From Rheinheimera mangrovi (lineage in GTDB: Bacteria > Pseudomonadota > Gammaproteobacteria > Enterobacterales > Alteromonadaceae): DNA of 64,000 nt. Location of the stretch: assembly GCF_003990335.1 (NCBI RefSeq), contig NZ_CP034683.1:4199501-4263500 (forward strand), given 5' to 3'. The notes below the pieces were generated by a model that did not search any database, was not told the DNA's origin, and saw only the letters and a program-made list of their open reading frames with translations. A program made the position numbers and the translations under genes. Below, piece by piece: positions 43,960 to 53,479 of the stretch. Numbering within the stretch: position 1 is the stretch's first letter; every line of letters begins with the position of its first letter.

Positions 43960-45129
43960 ATGCGCTTTTCTCTATTATCCATCAGTTTAATCGCCGCTTT
44001 GGGTTTGCAGGCTCAGGCCGCAGACTTTAGCCAGCAAGCCAATAAAATTGCTCAAAGCCAGCTGATTATCGACACTCACATTGACGTCCCTTACCGCTTA
44101 CATGACGACTGGGAAGATGTGACCAAAGCCACCAAAAGAGGGGAATTTGACTATCCACGCGCCAAAGCCGGTGGTTTAAATGCACCTTTTATGTCGATTT
44201 ATATTCCGTCTTCTTACGAGAAAAAAGGCGGCGGTTATTTGCTGGCGAACCAGCTAATCGACAATATGGAAGCTTTAGTGGGCCGGGCACCGGATAAATT
44301 TGCTATGGCCTACAGCAGTGCTGATTTAGCCAAACACTTTAAAGAAGGCAAAATCTCGCTGGCACTGGGTATGGAAAACGGTACTCCTATCGAAGGCAAA
44401 CTGGAAAACCTGCAGCACTTTTATGACCGTGGTATTCGTTACATCACCTTAGCCCACTCCGAAAGTAACCATATAGCCGACTCCAGCTATGATTTACGCC
44501 GCCAGTGGAAAGGTTTAAGCCCTTTTGGTAAAGAACTAATTAAAGCCATGAATGACACAGGCATCATGATTGATATTTCTCATGTGTCTGATGACGCTTT
44601 TTATCAGGCCGTTGCCATCAGTAAAGTACCAGTCATTGCCTCCCACTCTTCATTACGGGCTTTTGTACCAGGTTTTGAACGCAATATGGACGACAAGATG
44701 ATCAAAGCCCTGGCGAAAAATGGCGGTGTGATCCAAATTAACTTCGGTTCAGCTTTTGTCGTTTCAGCAGCGAATCAGTGGGGTTTACAGCGAGATGGCG
44801 CTTTTAAAGCCTCAGGCCAGACCGACAAAGACGCTTTTACCGCAGAATATAAAAAGAAAAACCCCTATCCATTTGCCTCTTTAGCTAAGGTGCTGGATCA
44901 TATCGACTATGTGAAAAAGCTGGTCGGTATAGATTATGTCGGCATAGGCTCTGACTTTGACGGTGTGGGCGATTCCTTACCTGAAGAGTTAAAAGATGTC
45001 TCTATGTACCCTAACCTGATCCGTGGCTTATTAGAGCGTGGTTACACAGAGCAGGAAATTGAAAAAGTCTTGTCAGGTAATACACTAAGAGTTTGGCGTG
45101 CAGTAGAGGACTATGCCGCTAAACACTAA
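43960..45129 (+). CDS. Membrane dipeptidase (M19, renal dipeptidase family)
   Basis: A 389-residue exported zinc dipeptidase. The signal peptide is MRFSLLSISLIAALGLQAQA. Zinc ligands appear in IDTHIDVP (His, Asp), in GMENG (Glu bridging), and in DISHVSD and IASHSS (His). GIGSDFDGVG is the C-terminal family block. M19 enzymes cleave dipeptides, often with D-residues, so peptidoglycan peptide or nutrient recycling is likely. It is 24 bases upstream of the hybrid kinase gene, probably by chance. Confidence 0.92.
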   Translation: MRFSLLSISLIAALGLQAQAADFSQQANKIAQSQLIIDTHIDVPYRLHDDWEDVTKATKRGEFDYPRAKAGGLNAPFMSIYIPSSYEKKGGGYLLANQLIDNMEALVGRAPDKFAMAYSSADLAKHFKEGKISLALGMENGTPIEGKLENLQHFYDRGIRYITLAHSESNHIADSSYDLRRQWKGLSPFGKELIKAMNDTGIMIDISHVSDDAFYQAVAISKVPVIASHSSLRAFVPGFERNMDDKMIKALAKNGGVIQINFGSAFVVSAANQWGLQRDGAFKASGQTDKDAFTAEYKKKNPYPFASLAKVLDHIDYVKKLVGIDYVGIGSDFDGVGDSLPEELKDVSMYPNLIRGLLERGYTEQEIEKVLSGNTLRVWRAVEDYAAKH

Positions 45130-45153
45130 ATTAAAGTAGTAGAGGTAAAAGTA

Positions 45154-48100
45154 ATGGATTGGTTACGTCAGTTGTTCGAACACCCAGCCGATCCATTGCT
45201 GTTATCCGGCAGCTACGATCTCAGTTTAGTGCTGTTGTCGTTTTTAATTGCTGTCTTTGCCTCGGCCATGGCAATGCAGGTCACGGCTCAGGCCATCAGT
45301 GTCAGCAAAAACTCGCTGCGCCTGATGATGCTGGGCAGTGGCAGTATCGCACTTGGCGGTGGTGTCTGGTCTATGCATTTTATTGGCATGCTGGCTTTTG
45401 CCTTATGCACAGATGTCAGTTATCACTTCGGTATTACCGCATTATCCATGCTGCCCAGCATAGCTGCCTCCTGGGTGGCATTGGATCTTATCAGTAAAAA
45501 ACACATCAGCCTGCCTCAGCTGTTGCTGGGTGGGCTATTGATGGGCGCAGGCATAGGCACTATGCATTACAGCGGTATGGCCGCCATGCAAATGTCTGTT
45601 GCTTTGCGTTATGACTTGTCGATGTTTTTGCTGTCTATCCTGGTGGCCGTGGTACTTGCTATTGTTGCGCTTTGGATCCGCTTCGGCTTAAAGCGTTTTA
45701 ATCTGGCTCCCCATTGGCTGACACTGTTGAGTAGCCTGGTGATGGGCGCTGCCATCAGCGGCATGCATTACACAGGAATGGCCGCAGCACGTTTTGTTCC
45801 ACCGCCAGGTTTTCAACCTGACAATCAGTCCGCTGAAATCCCCCAAGAGCTCGCTATGGCGATCACTTTTACCACTCTGATGATCAGCAGTTTAGTCATA
45901 GCCATTAACCTGTTGTTGAAATACCGTGATGCCAGTGCTTTAGCTAAAGCCAGCGAAAGCCGTTTGTTGGCCATGATGGATACAGCGGTAGACGGCATTG
46001 TGACAATCAATGCTCAAGGTTTGATCCAGGGCATGAACAAAGCGGCGGAGAAAATTGTTGGCTGGACTCAGGCGGAGTTGCTACATAAAAACGTCAATAT
46101 CCTGACCCCTCTGACCATTCGTCCTGATCACGACTCCTACTTACACAACTACTTGAGCACAGGCGACGCCAAAATTATCGGTGTAGGCCGTGATGTAGAG
46201 GCAGTGCATAAAAATGGTCATGTTGTACCAGTACGACTGGCGATAGGTCATGCCAAATTACCGGATGAAGATATTTTTGTCGCTTTTATTACCGACATAA
46301 GCAGCCGCCTGCAGATGGAACAAGCGCTGAAAGATAACGAAGAAAAATTCCGCTCCTTAATTGGCAACATTCCCGGAGCCGCCTATCGCTGCCTCTATAA
46401 CGAAAACTGGGATATGGTGTTTATCAGCGACGCCATTGAAACATTGTCCGGTTACCCAGCCAGTGACTTTATGCTGCCCTCTGCCAAACGCAGTTGGTCC
46501 GACTTAGTACACCCGGACGACAAGAGCACCACCACTCAGCTTGACTTGTATCAGGAGCATTTCAGTCTGGAGTACCGCATCTTGCACAGAGATGGTTCAG
46601 TGCGTTGGATGTTGGAATATGGCGAAGCCATTAAGTCGGCACAAGGCGATATTGTTTGGCTGGACGGATTTTTAATGGATATCAGCCAGCGCAAACAAAT
46701 GGAAGTTGAGTTGCTGGAGGCGAAAAACAAAGCCGAGTTGGCCGCAGAAAGCCGCAGCGCATTTTTAGCCAATATGAGCCATGAAATCCGCACGCCAATG
46801 AACGCCATTATAGGTTTTAGCGACCTGTTATTAAGCTCAGAGTTATCCGCTGAGCAGAAAAAACATCTGGCCACTATTCATGGTTCAGCTCATTCGTTAT
46901 TGCATTTACTAAACGATATTCTCGACAGTGCTAAGCTGGAAAAAGGCAAACTGGAGCTGGAATTACAGAATTTTTCTCTGCCTGCAGTGCTGGACGCTGT
47001 GGTCTCTACTTTGTGGATCCAGGCCCGGAAAAAACAACTGGAGCTGAAACTTGAACTCGACCCTCAACTGGGTGAGTTTTATTACGGCGCGCCAGATCGG
47101 TTGCGCCAGGTGCTGACGAATCTGATTGGCAATGCAATAAAATTTACCGATCAGGGCTCGGTACTGGTTCGGGTGAAACCTGAAGCACATCAGGTTACAT
47201 TCAGTATTGAGGACACGGGCATAGGTATAGCCGCCGACCGTTTACCCTTAATTTTTGACGCCTTTACTCAGGCCGATGCATCCATGAGTCGTCGTTTTGG
47301 CGGCACAGGCCTGGGCACGACGATCAGTAAACAACTGGTCGAACTGATGGGTGGGCAAATCACAGTACAAAGCACCGAAGGCGTGGGCAGTTGTTTTGAA
47401 TTCAGTCTGCCACTCAAAGAAGGCAAAGCTATAGTGGCGCCACAACAAGGTTATGTTCCCGCTTTGCCTGCTCTGAACATATTGATTGCCGACGATATTC
47501 CACAAAATCTTGAACTACTGAAACTACTGTTACAACGCGCTGGCCACCAGATCATAGCTGTCACTGATGGTATCGAAGCCGTTCAGGCGGTACAGCACCA
47601 GCAATTTGACCTGGTGCTGATGGATATACAGATGCCAAATCTGGACGGACTGAAAGCCTGCCAACAGATACGTCAGTGGGAATTGCAACACCATAAAGAT
47701 CTGTTACCTATCATCGCCTTAACAGCCAGTGTGCTGGATGAGGACAAATCCGCTGCGAAAGAAGCGGGTATGCAGGGTTTTGCCAGCAAACCTATAGATT
47801 TTGCAGCTTTGTGTTTTGAAATCGCCCAAGTGCTACAAATTGAAGTTCGGGAACCATTGTCACTTCAGGTACAAACAACCCCCTCTGATCAATTAGTGAA
47901 TCTGCCAAAAGCACTGCAACTCTGGGGAAATTTGCATACCTATCTGCCGCAACTGGAAACCTTTTTGCTGCAGCAAAAACAGAGCTTACTGCTGGCTGCC
48001 GATCAGTTAACGAGTGGAGACTACCAGGCCGTGCAACAGCAGGCTCATGCCATTAAAGGAGTCAGCGCCAACCTTGGCTTGGAACCGCTGAGCAAAGTAT

Positions 48101-48471
48101 GCGCAGAACTGGAACAAGCGGCACGGCAACAACAACAGCAAAGAGCCACTGAATTACTGCAAAAAATTCTCGGATGCTGGCCAAAATTTGAAACCGAATA
48201 CCAAAAACTGCAGTCTGAACTACCAGAAGCGCAACAAGGTCAGGCCTATCATCTGGATGATCAGCAACTGCGCATTGCGTTAACTGCATTACAAGAATCT
48301 TTACTGCGACATGAACTGGACGATCAAGGGATAGAACAATTGTCTCACTACAGCGGCGAACATCAACCCACTCTGATGAAATTACTGGATGCCGTGAACG
48401 ATTTTGACTTTAACCTGGCGCTGCAACTGCTGGAACAATTGCAGCAAAAGCTGGGTGGAGAATCACTCTGA
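45154..48471 (+). CDS. MHYT-sensor hybrid histidine kinase
   Basis: A 1105-residue multidomain membrane kinase. Residues 1-250 form seven helices with three MHYT motifs (SMHFIGM, TMHYSGM, GMHYTGM), proposed to bind metal and sense a gas. Two PAS domains follow (about 265-380 and 385-515), then HisKA with His near 544 (ANMSHEIRTPMN), an ATPase (near 645-760, GTGLGTTISKQLV), a receiver with Asp near 823 (VLMDIQMPNLDG) and an HPt with His near 963 (QAHAIKGVSANLG). This gives a full phosphorelay. It overlaps the HD-GYP gene by one base. Confidence 0.93.
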   Translation: MDWLRQLFEHPADPLLLSGSYDLSLVLLSFLIAVFASAMAMQVTAQAISVSKNSLRLMMLGSGSIALGGGVWSMHFIGMLAFALCTDVSYHFGITALSMLPSIAASWVALDLISKKHISLPQLLLGGLLMGAGIGTMHYSGMAAMQMSVALRYDLSMFLLSILVAVVLAIVALWIRFGLKRFNLAPHWLTLLSSLVMGAAISGMHYTGMAAARFVPPPGFQPDNQSAEIPQELAMAITFTTLMISSLVIAINLLLKYRDASALAKASESRLLAMMDTAVDGIVTINAQGLIQGMNKAAEKIVGWTQAELLHKNVNILTPLTIRPDHDSYLHNYLSTGDAKIIGVGRDVEAVHKNGHVVPVRLAIGHAKLPDEDIFVAFITDISSRLQMEQALKDNEEKFRSLIGNIPGAAYRCLYNENWDMVFISDAIETLSGYPASDFMLPSAKRSWSDLVHPDDKSTTTQLDLYQEHFSLEYRILHRDGSVRWMLEYGEAIKSAQGDIVWLDGFLMDISQRKQMEVELLEAKNKAELAAESRSAFLANMSHEIRTPMNAIIGFSDLLLSSELSAEQKKHLATIHGSAHSLLHLLNDILDSAKLEKGKLELELQNFSLPAVLDAVVSTLWIQARKKQLELKLELDPQLGEFYYGAPDRLRQVLTNLIGNAIKFTDQGSVLVRVKPEAHQVTFSIEDTGIGIAADRLPLIFDAFTQADASMSRRFGGTGLGTTISKQLVELMGGQITVQSTEGVGSCFEFSLPLKEGKAIVAPQQGYVPALPALNILIADDIPQNLELLKLLLQRAGHQIIAVTDGIEAVQAVQHQQFDLVLMDIQMPNLDGLKACQQIRQWELQHHKDLLPIIALTASVLDEDKSAAKEAGMQGFASKPIDFAALCFEIAQVLQIEVREPLSLQVQTTPSDQLVNLPKALQLWGNLHTYLPQLETFLLQQKQSLLLAADQLTSGDYQAVQQQAHAIKGVSANLGLEPLSKVCAELEQAARQQQQQRATELLQKILGCWPKFETEYQKLQSELPEAQQGQAYHLDDQQLRIALTALQESLLRHELDDQGIEQLSHYSGEHQPTLMKLLDAVNDFDFNLALQLLEQLQQKLGGESL

Positions 48472-49451
48472 TGACAGAAAAACAAAGCCTGTTACTGGTG
48501 GATGATGAACCCACTAACTTACGAGTATTGCGCACTGTGCTGCAGGAACACTACAGGTTGTTATTTGCCAAAAGCGGTGAAGAAGCTTTGCAACTGGTAC
48601 AAAAGGAACAACCGGATTTAATACTGCTGGATGTGATGATGCCAGGTTTAACCGGCTTCGACGTTTGTGCCCAGTTAAAAGCCAATCCTCTGACCAGAGC
48701 TATTCCGGTTATATTCGTGACCGCTTTAAAAGATGAGATGGATGAAACCAAAGGTTTTGAAGTGGGCGCTGTGGATTACATTACAAAACCTATCAGCCCG
48801 GCCGTAGTGCGGGCTCGCGTCAAAACTCATTTGTCTTTGGTACAGGCGCAGGAGCTGAAACAAACCAGGCTGCAAGTGATACAGCGTTTAGGCCGGGCTG
48901 CTGAATACAAAGATAATGAAACAGGCTTACATGTGATGCGGATGAGCCACTATGCTCAGGTCTTGGCCTTGGCTTATGGTTTTAGCGAACAAAAAGCCGA
49001 AGACTTGTTACATGCAGCCCCTATGCACGACATAGGCAAAATAGGCATAGCCGACAGCATTTTACTCAAACCAGGCAAACTGACAGCCGAAGAATACCAA
49101 GAGATGCAAAAGCACCCACTGATAGGGGCTGAGATCATCGGTGATTGTGAATCTGATTTGTTAAAAATGGCCAAAGCAGTGGCTTTGTATCACCACGAAA
49201 AATGGGACGGCTCAGGTTACCCTTTTGGTCTGTCAGGCGAACAAATCCCTATCGAAGCCCGTATTGTGGCGTTATCCGATGTATTTGATGCCTTAACCAG
49301 CGCCCGGCCTTACAAACAAGCCTGGAGCATTGAAGAAACACTGCAGCATATCCATCAGCAGAAAGGCCTGCATTTTGAACCTCGACTGGTGGATCTGCTG
49401 GATGAAAACCTGCAACAAATCCTTGAAATTAAACAACGCTGGGCGGAATAA
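48471..49451 (+). CDS. HD-GYP response regulator (c-di-GMP phosphodiesterase)
   Basis: A 326-residue protein, receiver (about 1-125, phosphoacceptor in LLDVMMPGLTG) plus HD-GYP. MHDIGKIGI (near residue 186) gives the HD pair and HHEKWDGSGYPFGLSG gives the GYP motif, so it should hydrolyse c-di-GMP. ATG shares a base with the kinase stop (TGATG), so it is the natural output of the MHYT kinase phosphorelay. The pair forms one sensory operon. Confidence 0.94.
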   Translation: MTEKQSLLLVDDEPTNLRVLRTVLQEHYRLLFAKSGEEALQLVQKEQPDLILLDVMMPGLTGFDVCAQLKANPLTRAIPVIFVTALKDEMDETKGFEVGAVDYITKPISPAVVRARVKTHLSLVQAQELKQTRLQVIQRLGRAAEYKDNETGLHVMRMSHYAQVLALAYGFSEQKAEDLLHAAPMHDIGKIGIADSILLKPGKLTAEEYQEMQKHPLIGAEIIGDCESDLLKMAKAVALYHHEKWDGSGYPFGLSGEQIPIEARIVALSDVFDALTSARPYKQAWSIEETLQHIHQQKGLHFEPRLVDLLDENLQQILEIKQRWAE

Positions 49452-49566
49452 CCAGCCTTGAATCTGTAGCTTTGATGCCGTAGATTGGTGAGGCACTCCA
49501 GAATTCTGACCTACAGGCAGTACAGGCAGCTCTGGTATCAAATCAGATCAATAACAAGGATTTTGT

Positions 49567-51495
49567 ATGAAGCCCACCCCACTCTATCTGGCGCTGCTGA
49601 CTGGCACTTTGCTGCTCAGCGCTTGCGATAAAACCCCAAAAACCGACACTAGTGCCGCAGTTGAAGCAACTGCGGTGGAAACAAAAGCCGCGGCCATTCC
49701 TAGCTATACTCCCACTCAGTTTTATGCCACCAAGTCCTATATGGGCAATAAAATTAACCACAAAGCCGATGCGCTTTTGGTGGCATCCGATGAAACAGGT
49801 GTATTTAACCTATATAAAGTCAGCTTGGACGGTAAAACCTGGACACCTTTGACCAGCTCCACCACTGAATCTATTTTACCTATTGACTGGTTTCCGCAAG
49901 ACGATCGCGTACTCTACAGCGCCGATCAGGGCGGCAACGAGTTACACCATGTCTACGTGCGTGAATTGGATGGCTCAGTCAAAGACTTAACCCCGGGTGA
50001 TAAACACAAAGCCGAGTTTATTGGCTGGACTGACGACAATAAATTCTGGGTAATGAGCAACGAGCGTGAACCTAAGTTCTTCGACTTATACAGCTACGAC
50101 AGCAGTACCTACCAACGGACTTTGATGTATCAGAATAACGAAGGCTATGACATTGGCGCTTTAAGTGACAATGGCCGTTATATCGCTTTATCCAAAGAAC
50201 GCACCAATGCCGATAACAATTTGTATTTAGTCGATTTGCAAAGCGCCGACAAAACACCAGTGCATATCACCCCACACCAAGGCAATGTATCGCATGGGGT
50301 TTATGGTTTTAGCCGCGACAATAACCAGCTGATTTTTGGCTCTGACGAAAAATCAGAATTCAGTGAAGCCTTTGCCTACAACATCGCTGAAAAAGCGGTG
50401 CAGCCATACAGCAAAGCCGACTGGGACATTATGTACATTGGCTTTAGCAAAGATAATAAATACAAAGTAGAAGCCGTAAATGCCGACGCTTCCACCAAAA
50501 TCAGCATCACAGAACAAGCGACCGGCAAAGCCCTGCAACTGCCGGAATTACCAGCTGGTGATTTACGTGGCGTTACCTTTTCAGCTGACAGCCAGTACTT
50601 AAGCTTTTACGTCAACGCCGACAATAGCCCTTCTAACTTATTTGTCTGGAAATTATCTGAAACCAAAGCAGAACGTTTAACTCAGGCGCTGGATAAAGCG
50701 CTGGACGAAAGTGTGCTGGTGAGCAGTGAAGTAGTGCGTTACCCAAGCTTTGACGATTTAGCTATACCAGCGCTGTTGTATAAGCCGAAACAGGCCAGCA
50801 GCTCGGCTAAAGTGCCGGCCTTAATCTGGATCCACGGTGGCCCTGGTGGTCAGTCGCGTACCGGCTACAGCCCGGCGATTCAGCATCTGGTGAATCAGGG
50901 TTATGCGGTGTTAGCTGTCAATAACAGAGGCTCCAGTGGTTATGGAAAAACCTTCTTCCATTTGGATGATTTAAAACACGGCGAAGACGATTTGCAGGAC
51001 ATTGTGTATGGTAAAAAATACCTGCAATCGCTGGACTGGGTGGCGGCTGATCGTATTGGCGTGATGGGCGGCAGCTATGGTGGTTACCTGACGATGGCGG
51101 CTATGGCGTTTACTGATGAGTTTAAAGTGGGCATTAATATTTTTGGTGTCACCAACTGGGTTCGTACTTTAGAAAGTATTCCAGCCTGGTGGGAATCGTT
51201 CCGAGAGTCATTGTATGCTGAACTGGGCGACCCGGCTAAAGACGGCGAACGTTTACGCCGCATTTCTCCTGTGTTCCACGGTGATAAGGTGAAAAAACCA
51301 GTGCTGGTGGTGCAAGGCGCCAACGATCCTCGGGTACTGCAGGTTGAAAGTGATGAAATGGTGGCGGCTATCCGCGCTCAGAATGTGCCAGTTGAGTACG
51401 TGTTATTCCCGGACGAAGGCCACGGCTTTATGAAAAAGGAAAATCGTATTAAGGCGCAAGAGGCTTATTTAGCCTTTTTACAAAAATACCTGTAG
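49567..51495 (+). CDS. S9-family prolyl oligopeptidase-like lipoprotein peptidase
   Basis: A 642-residue serine peptidase. Lipobox LSAC near residue 20 suggests a membrane-anchored exported enzyme. Residues 50-380 are a beta-propeller. The C-terminal alpha/beta hydrolase has the catalytic Ser near 501 in GVMGGSYGGYLTM, Asp near 587 in GANDPRVL and His near 618 in DEGHGF. S9C-type aminoacyl or dipeptidyl peptidase activity is probable; substrate not determinable. It stands alone. Confidence 0.92.
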   Translation: MKPTPLYLALLTGTLLLSACDKTPKTDTSAAVEATAVETKAAAIPSYTPTQFYATKSYMGNKINHKADALLVASDETGVFNLYKVSLDGKTWTPLTSSTTESILPIDWFPQDDRVLYSADQGGNELHHVYVRELDGSVKDLTPGDKHKAEFIGWTDDNKFWVMSNEREPKFFDLYSYDSSTYQRTLMYQNNEGYDIGALSDNGRYIALSKERTNADNNLYLVDLQSADKTPVHITPHQGNVSHGVYGFSRDNNQLIFGSDEKSEFSEAFAYNIAEKAVQPYSKADWDIMYIGFSKDNKYKVEAVNADASTKISITEQATGKALQLPELPAGDLRGVTFSADSQYLSFYVNADNSPSNLFVWKLSETKAERLTQALDKALDESVLVSSEVVRYPSFDDLAIPALLYKPKQASSSAKVPALIWIHGGPGGQSRTGYSPAIQHLVNQGYAVLAVNNRGSSGYGKTFFHLDDLKHGEDDLQDIVYGKKYLQSLDWVAADRIGVMGGSYGGYLTMAAMAFTDEFKVGINIFGVTNWVRTLESIPAWWESFRESLYAELGDPAKDGERLRRISPVFHGDKVKKPVLVVQGANDPRVLQVESDEMVAAIRAQNVPVEYVLFPDEGHGFMKKENRIKAQEAYLAFLQKYL

Positions 51496-51509
51496 CATTT
51501 AACTAGGCA

Positions 51510-51535
51510 GGGAGCTCAGATCAGACTGCGCTCCC
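51510..51535 (+). terminator. Hairpin after the S9 peptidase gene
   Basis: GGGAGC (51510-51515) pairs with GCTCCC (51530-51535) over a 14-base loop. There is no T-run, so termination is doubtful. Confidence 0.3.
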
Positions 51536-51560
51536 GTTAACGCGAAATAATTTGAGTCTT

Positions 51561-52100
51561 ATGAAAACCTACTCCGGCTTTGTTTTGATCAGCGGTTTGT
51601 TATTAACCGCCTGCGCTATGCCACGCTACACAGAGCGATTGCAGCAACCAATGCCTTTGCCCGAAGGCGAATGGACTGTGACTCAAAGCAATCCAAATGA
51701 CAGAAATAATGTCACAGAAATGCGCTGGCAAGCTGTTGATTCAGAAAACTATGTACAGAGTTTTGTATTTGAGCAGCAGCCTAACAGCGACCTGATGAAA
51801 ACCAAAACTATTGATGATCAACAAGGCCAACGTAACTGTGACGAGTTGTTTGACAGTCAAATCTTAAGCAAAGAGCCGGTGAATGGATATCCGGCTTTGG
51901 TCTGGGTGTCTGAATGTAAAAGCAAAAGCGGCGCTTATTCCAAAATTCTGCATAAATCCATTGCAGGAAAAGAGTCGCTTTATGTCTTTAACAAAGTCTG
52001 GCGCAGCTTACCTTTGCAAACCGAATGGGATTTATGGTTGGACTACACCATCAAAATCCATGTTTGCGATATCAACAGTAAAAGCCAGCCTTGTAAATAA
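51561..52100 (+). CDS. Hypothetical lipoprotein
   Basis: A 179-residue protein with a lipoprotein signal peptide (MKTYSGFVLISGLLLTAC, Cys at 18). Afterwards come PEGEWTVTQSNPNDRNN and a mixed fold with four further cysteines that could form disulfides. I do not recognise a family. The start at ATG 51561 is chosen for the signal peptide; an in-frame TTG lies three codons upstream. It is convergent with the GNA1162-like lipoprotein gene; the stops are one base apart. Confidence 0.68.
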   Translation: MKTYSGFVLISGLLLTACAMPRYTERLQQPMPLPEGEWTVTQSNPNDRNNVTEMRWQAVDSENYVQSFVFEQQPNSDLMKTKTIDDQQGQRNCDELFDSQILSKEPVNGYPALVWVSECKSKSGAYSKILHKSIAGKESLYVFNKVWRSLPLQTEWDLWLDYTIKIHVCDINSKSQPCK

Positions 52101-52101
52101 G

Positions 52102-52668
52102 TTAACGATTAGCCGCCAGTACATCAGGGAAGTCTGAAAAAGCTTGTTTGGTCACGACATTGGCACGGTTTTCATAAGCCGTAGAGGCTTCAAAAAATGC
52201 ACGATGGATCAGTTCAGACAGTGCATCGCCACCCAGAAACAAATGGGTTTTTGTGTATTTGTCCTGATGGCTCCACAGCTCCTGATCTGATTTAGTCGAC
52301 ACCAGTTTAAACTCAAGCTCCAACACAGATTCAGCGGCAATCACAGCTAAGTAATCCTGATTCCAACGCTGAACATCAACATACAGAACCGCATCTACAT
52401 CAGTTAATGCCGGTATTTCAGTCAGTTGACGCTGCTGCGCATCGATAATCTCAAAGCCATGCTCTGCGACAATATCCGGAACTTCTTTATTAAAAGCCTG
52501 TATCAGTTCAGCAGGCACGGCTTCTCCACCGTGCACCACTATCATCAGTTTCTTCGGTGTTTCTTTATACAGCTGAGCGTACTTTTGCTGATGATCAGCT
52601 GTTGAACTACAGGCACTTACCAGCACCAGAGCCAAAGTGGCACCAAGCCAGGCTTTTAGTTGTTTCAT
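52102..52668 (-). CDS. Lipoprotein resembling GNA1162/DUF799
   Basis: A 188-residue lipoprotein with lipobox VSAC (Cys about 20). The middle (DVDAVLYVDVQRWNQDYLAV, then LELEFKLVSTKSDQELWSHQ) has the alternating strands seen in GNA1162-type and LpoB-like outer-membrane lipoproteins that assist envelope assembly. The similarity is by pattern and moderate. It follows zapA on the same strand after 127 bases. Confidence 0.6.
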   Translation of the reverse strand: MKQLKAWLGATLALVLVSACSSTADHQQKYAQLYKETPKKLMIVVHGGEAVPAELIQAFNKEVPDIVAEHGFEIIDAQQRQLTEIPALTDVDAVLYVDVQRWNQDYLAVIAAESVLELEFKLVSTKSDQELWSHQDKYTKTHLFLGGDALSELIHRAFFEASTAYENRANVVTKQAFSDFPDVLAANR

Positions 52669-52795
52669 CGGTTCCTTCCTTCTCAGTCATCAATAAAAGT
52701 TCTGTCGTGCCTGTTACACACCGGCTTGACGTCTAACATTCATTTTGGCTGAGCCAGCTGAACCAAAACTTAACAGTTAAATAAAAGTTAACTAT

Positions 52796-53083
52796 TTAAT
52801 TTTGTGTGTCAATTAATCTGATTAACTGTGTAAGGCGCTGCTGACATTCATCTAATTGCGGACTTTGCTGGACCACCAATTGCTGGCCTAAACTTAAAGC
52901 CGCCAGCACTATGCTTTGTTCCATCGACAAATGACCAGCCCCCTGCCTCACTTGTGCAATTTTACCGTTCAGCAACCGCGCAGCTTCCTGTAGCTCGGCC
53001 TGTTCTTTTACAGCGCAGCGTAGCCAGTACTCACGACCGGCTATCACTACTTTCTGTTCAACCGCCAATGGCTGCTTCAGCAT
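52796..53083 (-). CDS. zapA: Cell division protein ZapA
   Basis: A 95-residue FtsZ-ring-associated protein that bundles FtsZ filaments. VVIAGREYWLRCAVKEQAEL and AARLLNGKIAQVR are the ZapA head, and the SIVLAALSLGQQLV segment plus C-terminal coiled coil complete it. It starts two bases after the stop of the TIGR02449 gene. In many gammaproteobacteria 6S RNA follows zapA; I could not see it in the 127-base gap here. Confidence 0.88.
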   Translation of the reverse strand: MLKQPLAVEQKVVIAGREYWLRCAVKEQAELQEAARLLNGKIAQVRQGAGHLSMEQSIVLAALSLGQQLVVQQSPQLDECQQRLTQLIRLIDTQN

Positions 53084-53085
53084 GT

Positions 53086-53334
53086 TCAGGCAGACAATTG
53101 CTGTTCAAACAATTGGGTCAGTTGCTGTAGTTTTTGCTGTGCCCTTTGCTTCTGGTCGTCAGACTCCATGGCATGTAACTGTAAAGTTTCCAGCTGATCT
53201 GCGCTTTTTTTCAGTTCCTGTTGCAACTGCTGTTCTTTTTGACCCAGTTCTTGTACTTGTGCTGTCAGTTGCTGGTTTTGTGAAATTAATTGTTGAATTA
53301 ACTGCTCTAACTTGCTGAATTCGGCTTCAAACAT
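53086..53334 (-). CDS. TIGR02449/ZapB-like coiled-coil protein
   Basis: An 82-residue protein, almost entirely a Gln/Leu-rich coiled coil (FSKLEQLIQQLISQNQQL and repeats). Its size, composition and position directly before zapA match the TIGR02449 family, thought to be ZapB-related. A role at the division ring is inferred. Two-base gap to zapA, same operon. Confidence 0.82.
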   Translation of the reverse strand: MFEAEFSKLEQLIQQLISQNQQLTAQVQELGQKEQQLQQELKKSADQLETLQLHAMESDDQKQRAQQKLQQLTQLFEQQLSA

Positions 53335-53429
53335 AAAATTCCCTTAATGCATTAGTGGGTTGAAAATAGAGTGGATAAATACGCGAAACAGAGAGTAAAG
53401 CTGATGGCTTGAACCCTGGCTGAACACGC

Positions 53430-53460
53430 CTTACAAATAAAGGGCTGCATGATACAGCCC
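53430..53460 (-). terminator. Rho-independent terminator of the TonB-receptor gene
   Basis: On the minus strand GGGCTG-tatcatg-CAGCCC is followed by TTTATTTG. It lies 20 bases after the receptor stop. Confidence 0.75.
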
Positions 53461-53479
53461 CTGAGGTTTTTAGCAATAA

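Noticed and set aside
52669..52795. Possible 6S RNA downstream of zapA
   Set aside because: The gap is only 127 bases and shows no long bulged hairpin typical of 6S RNA.
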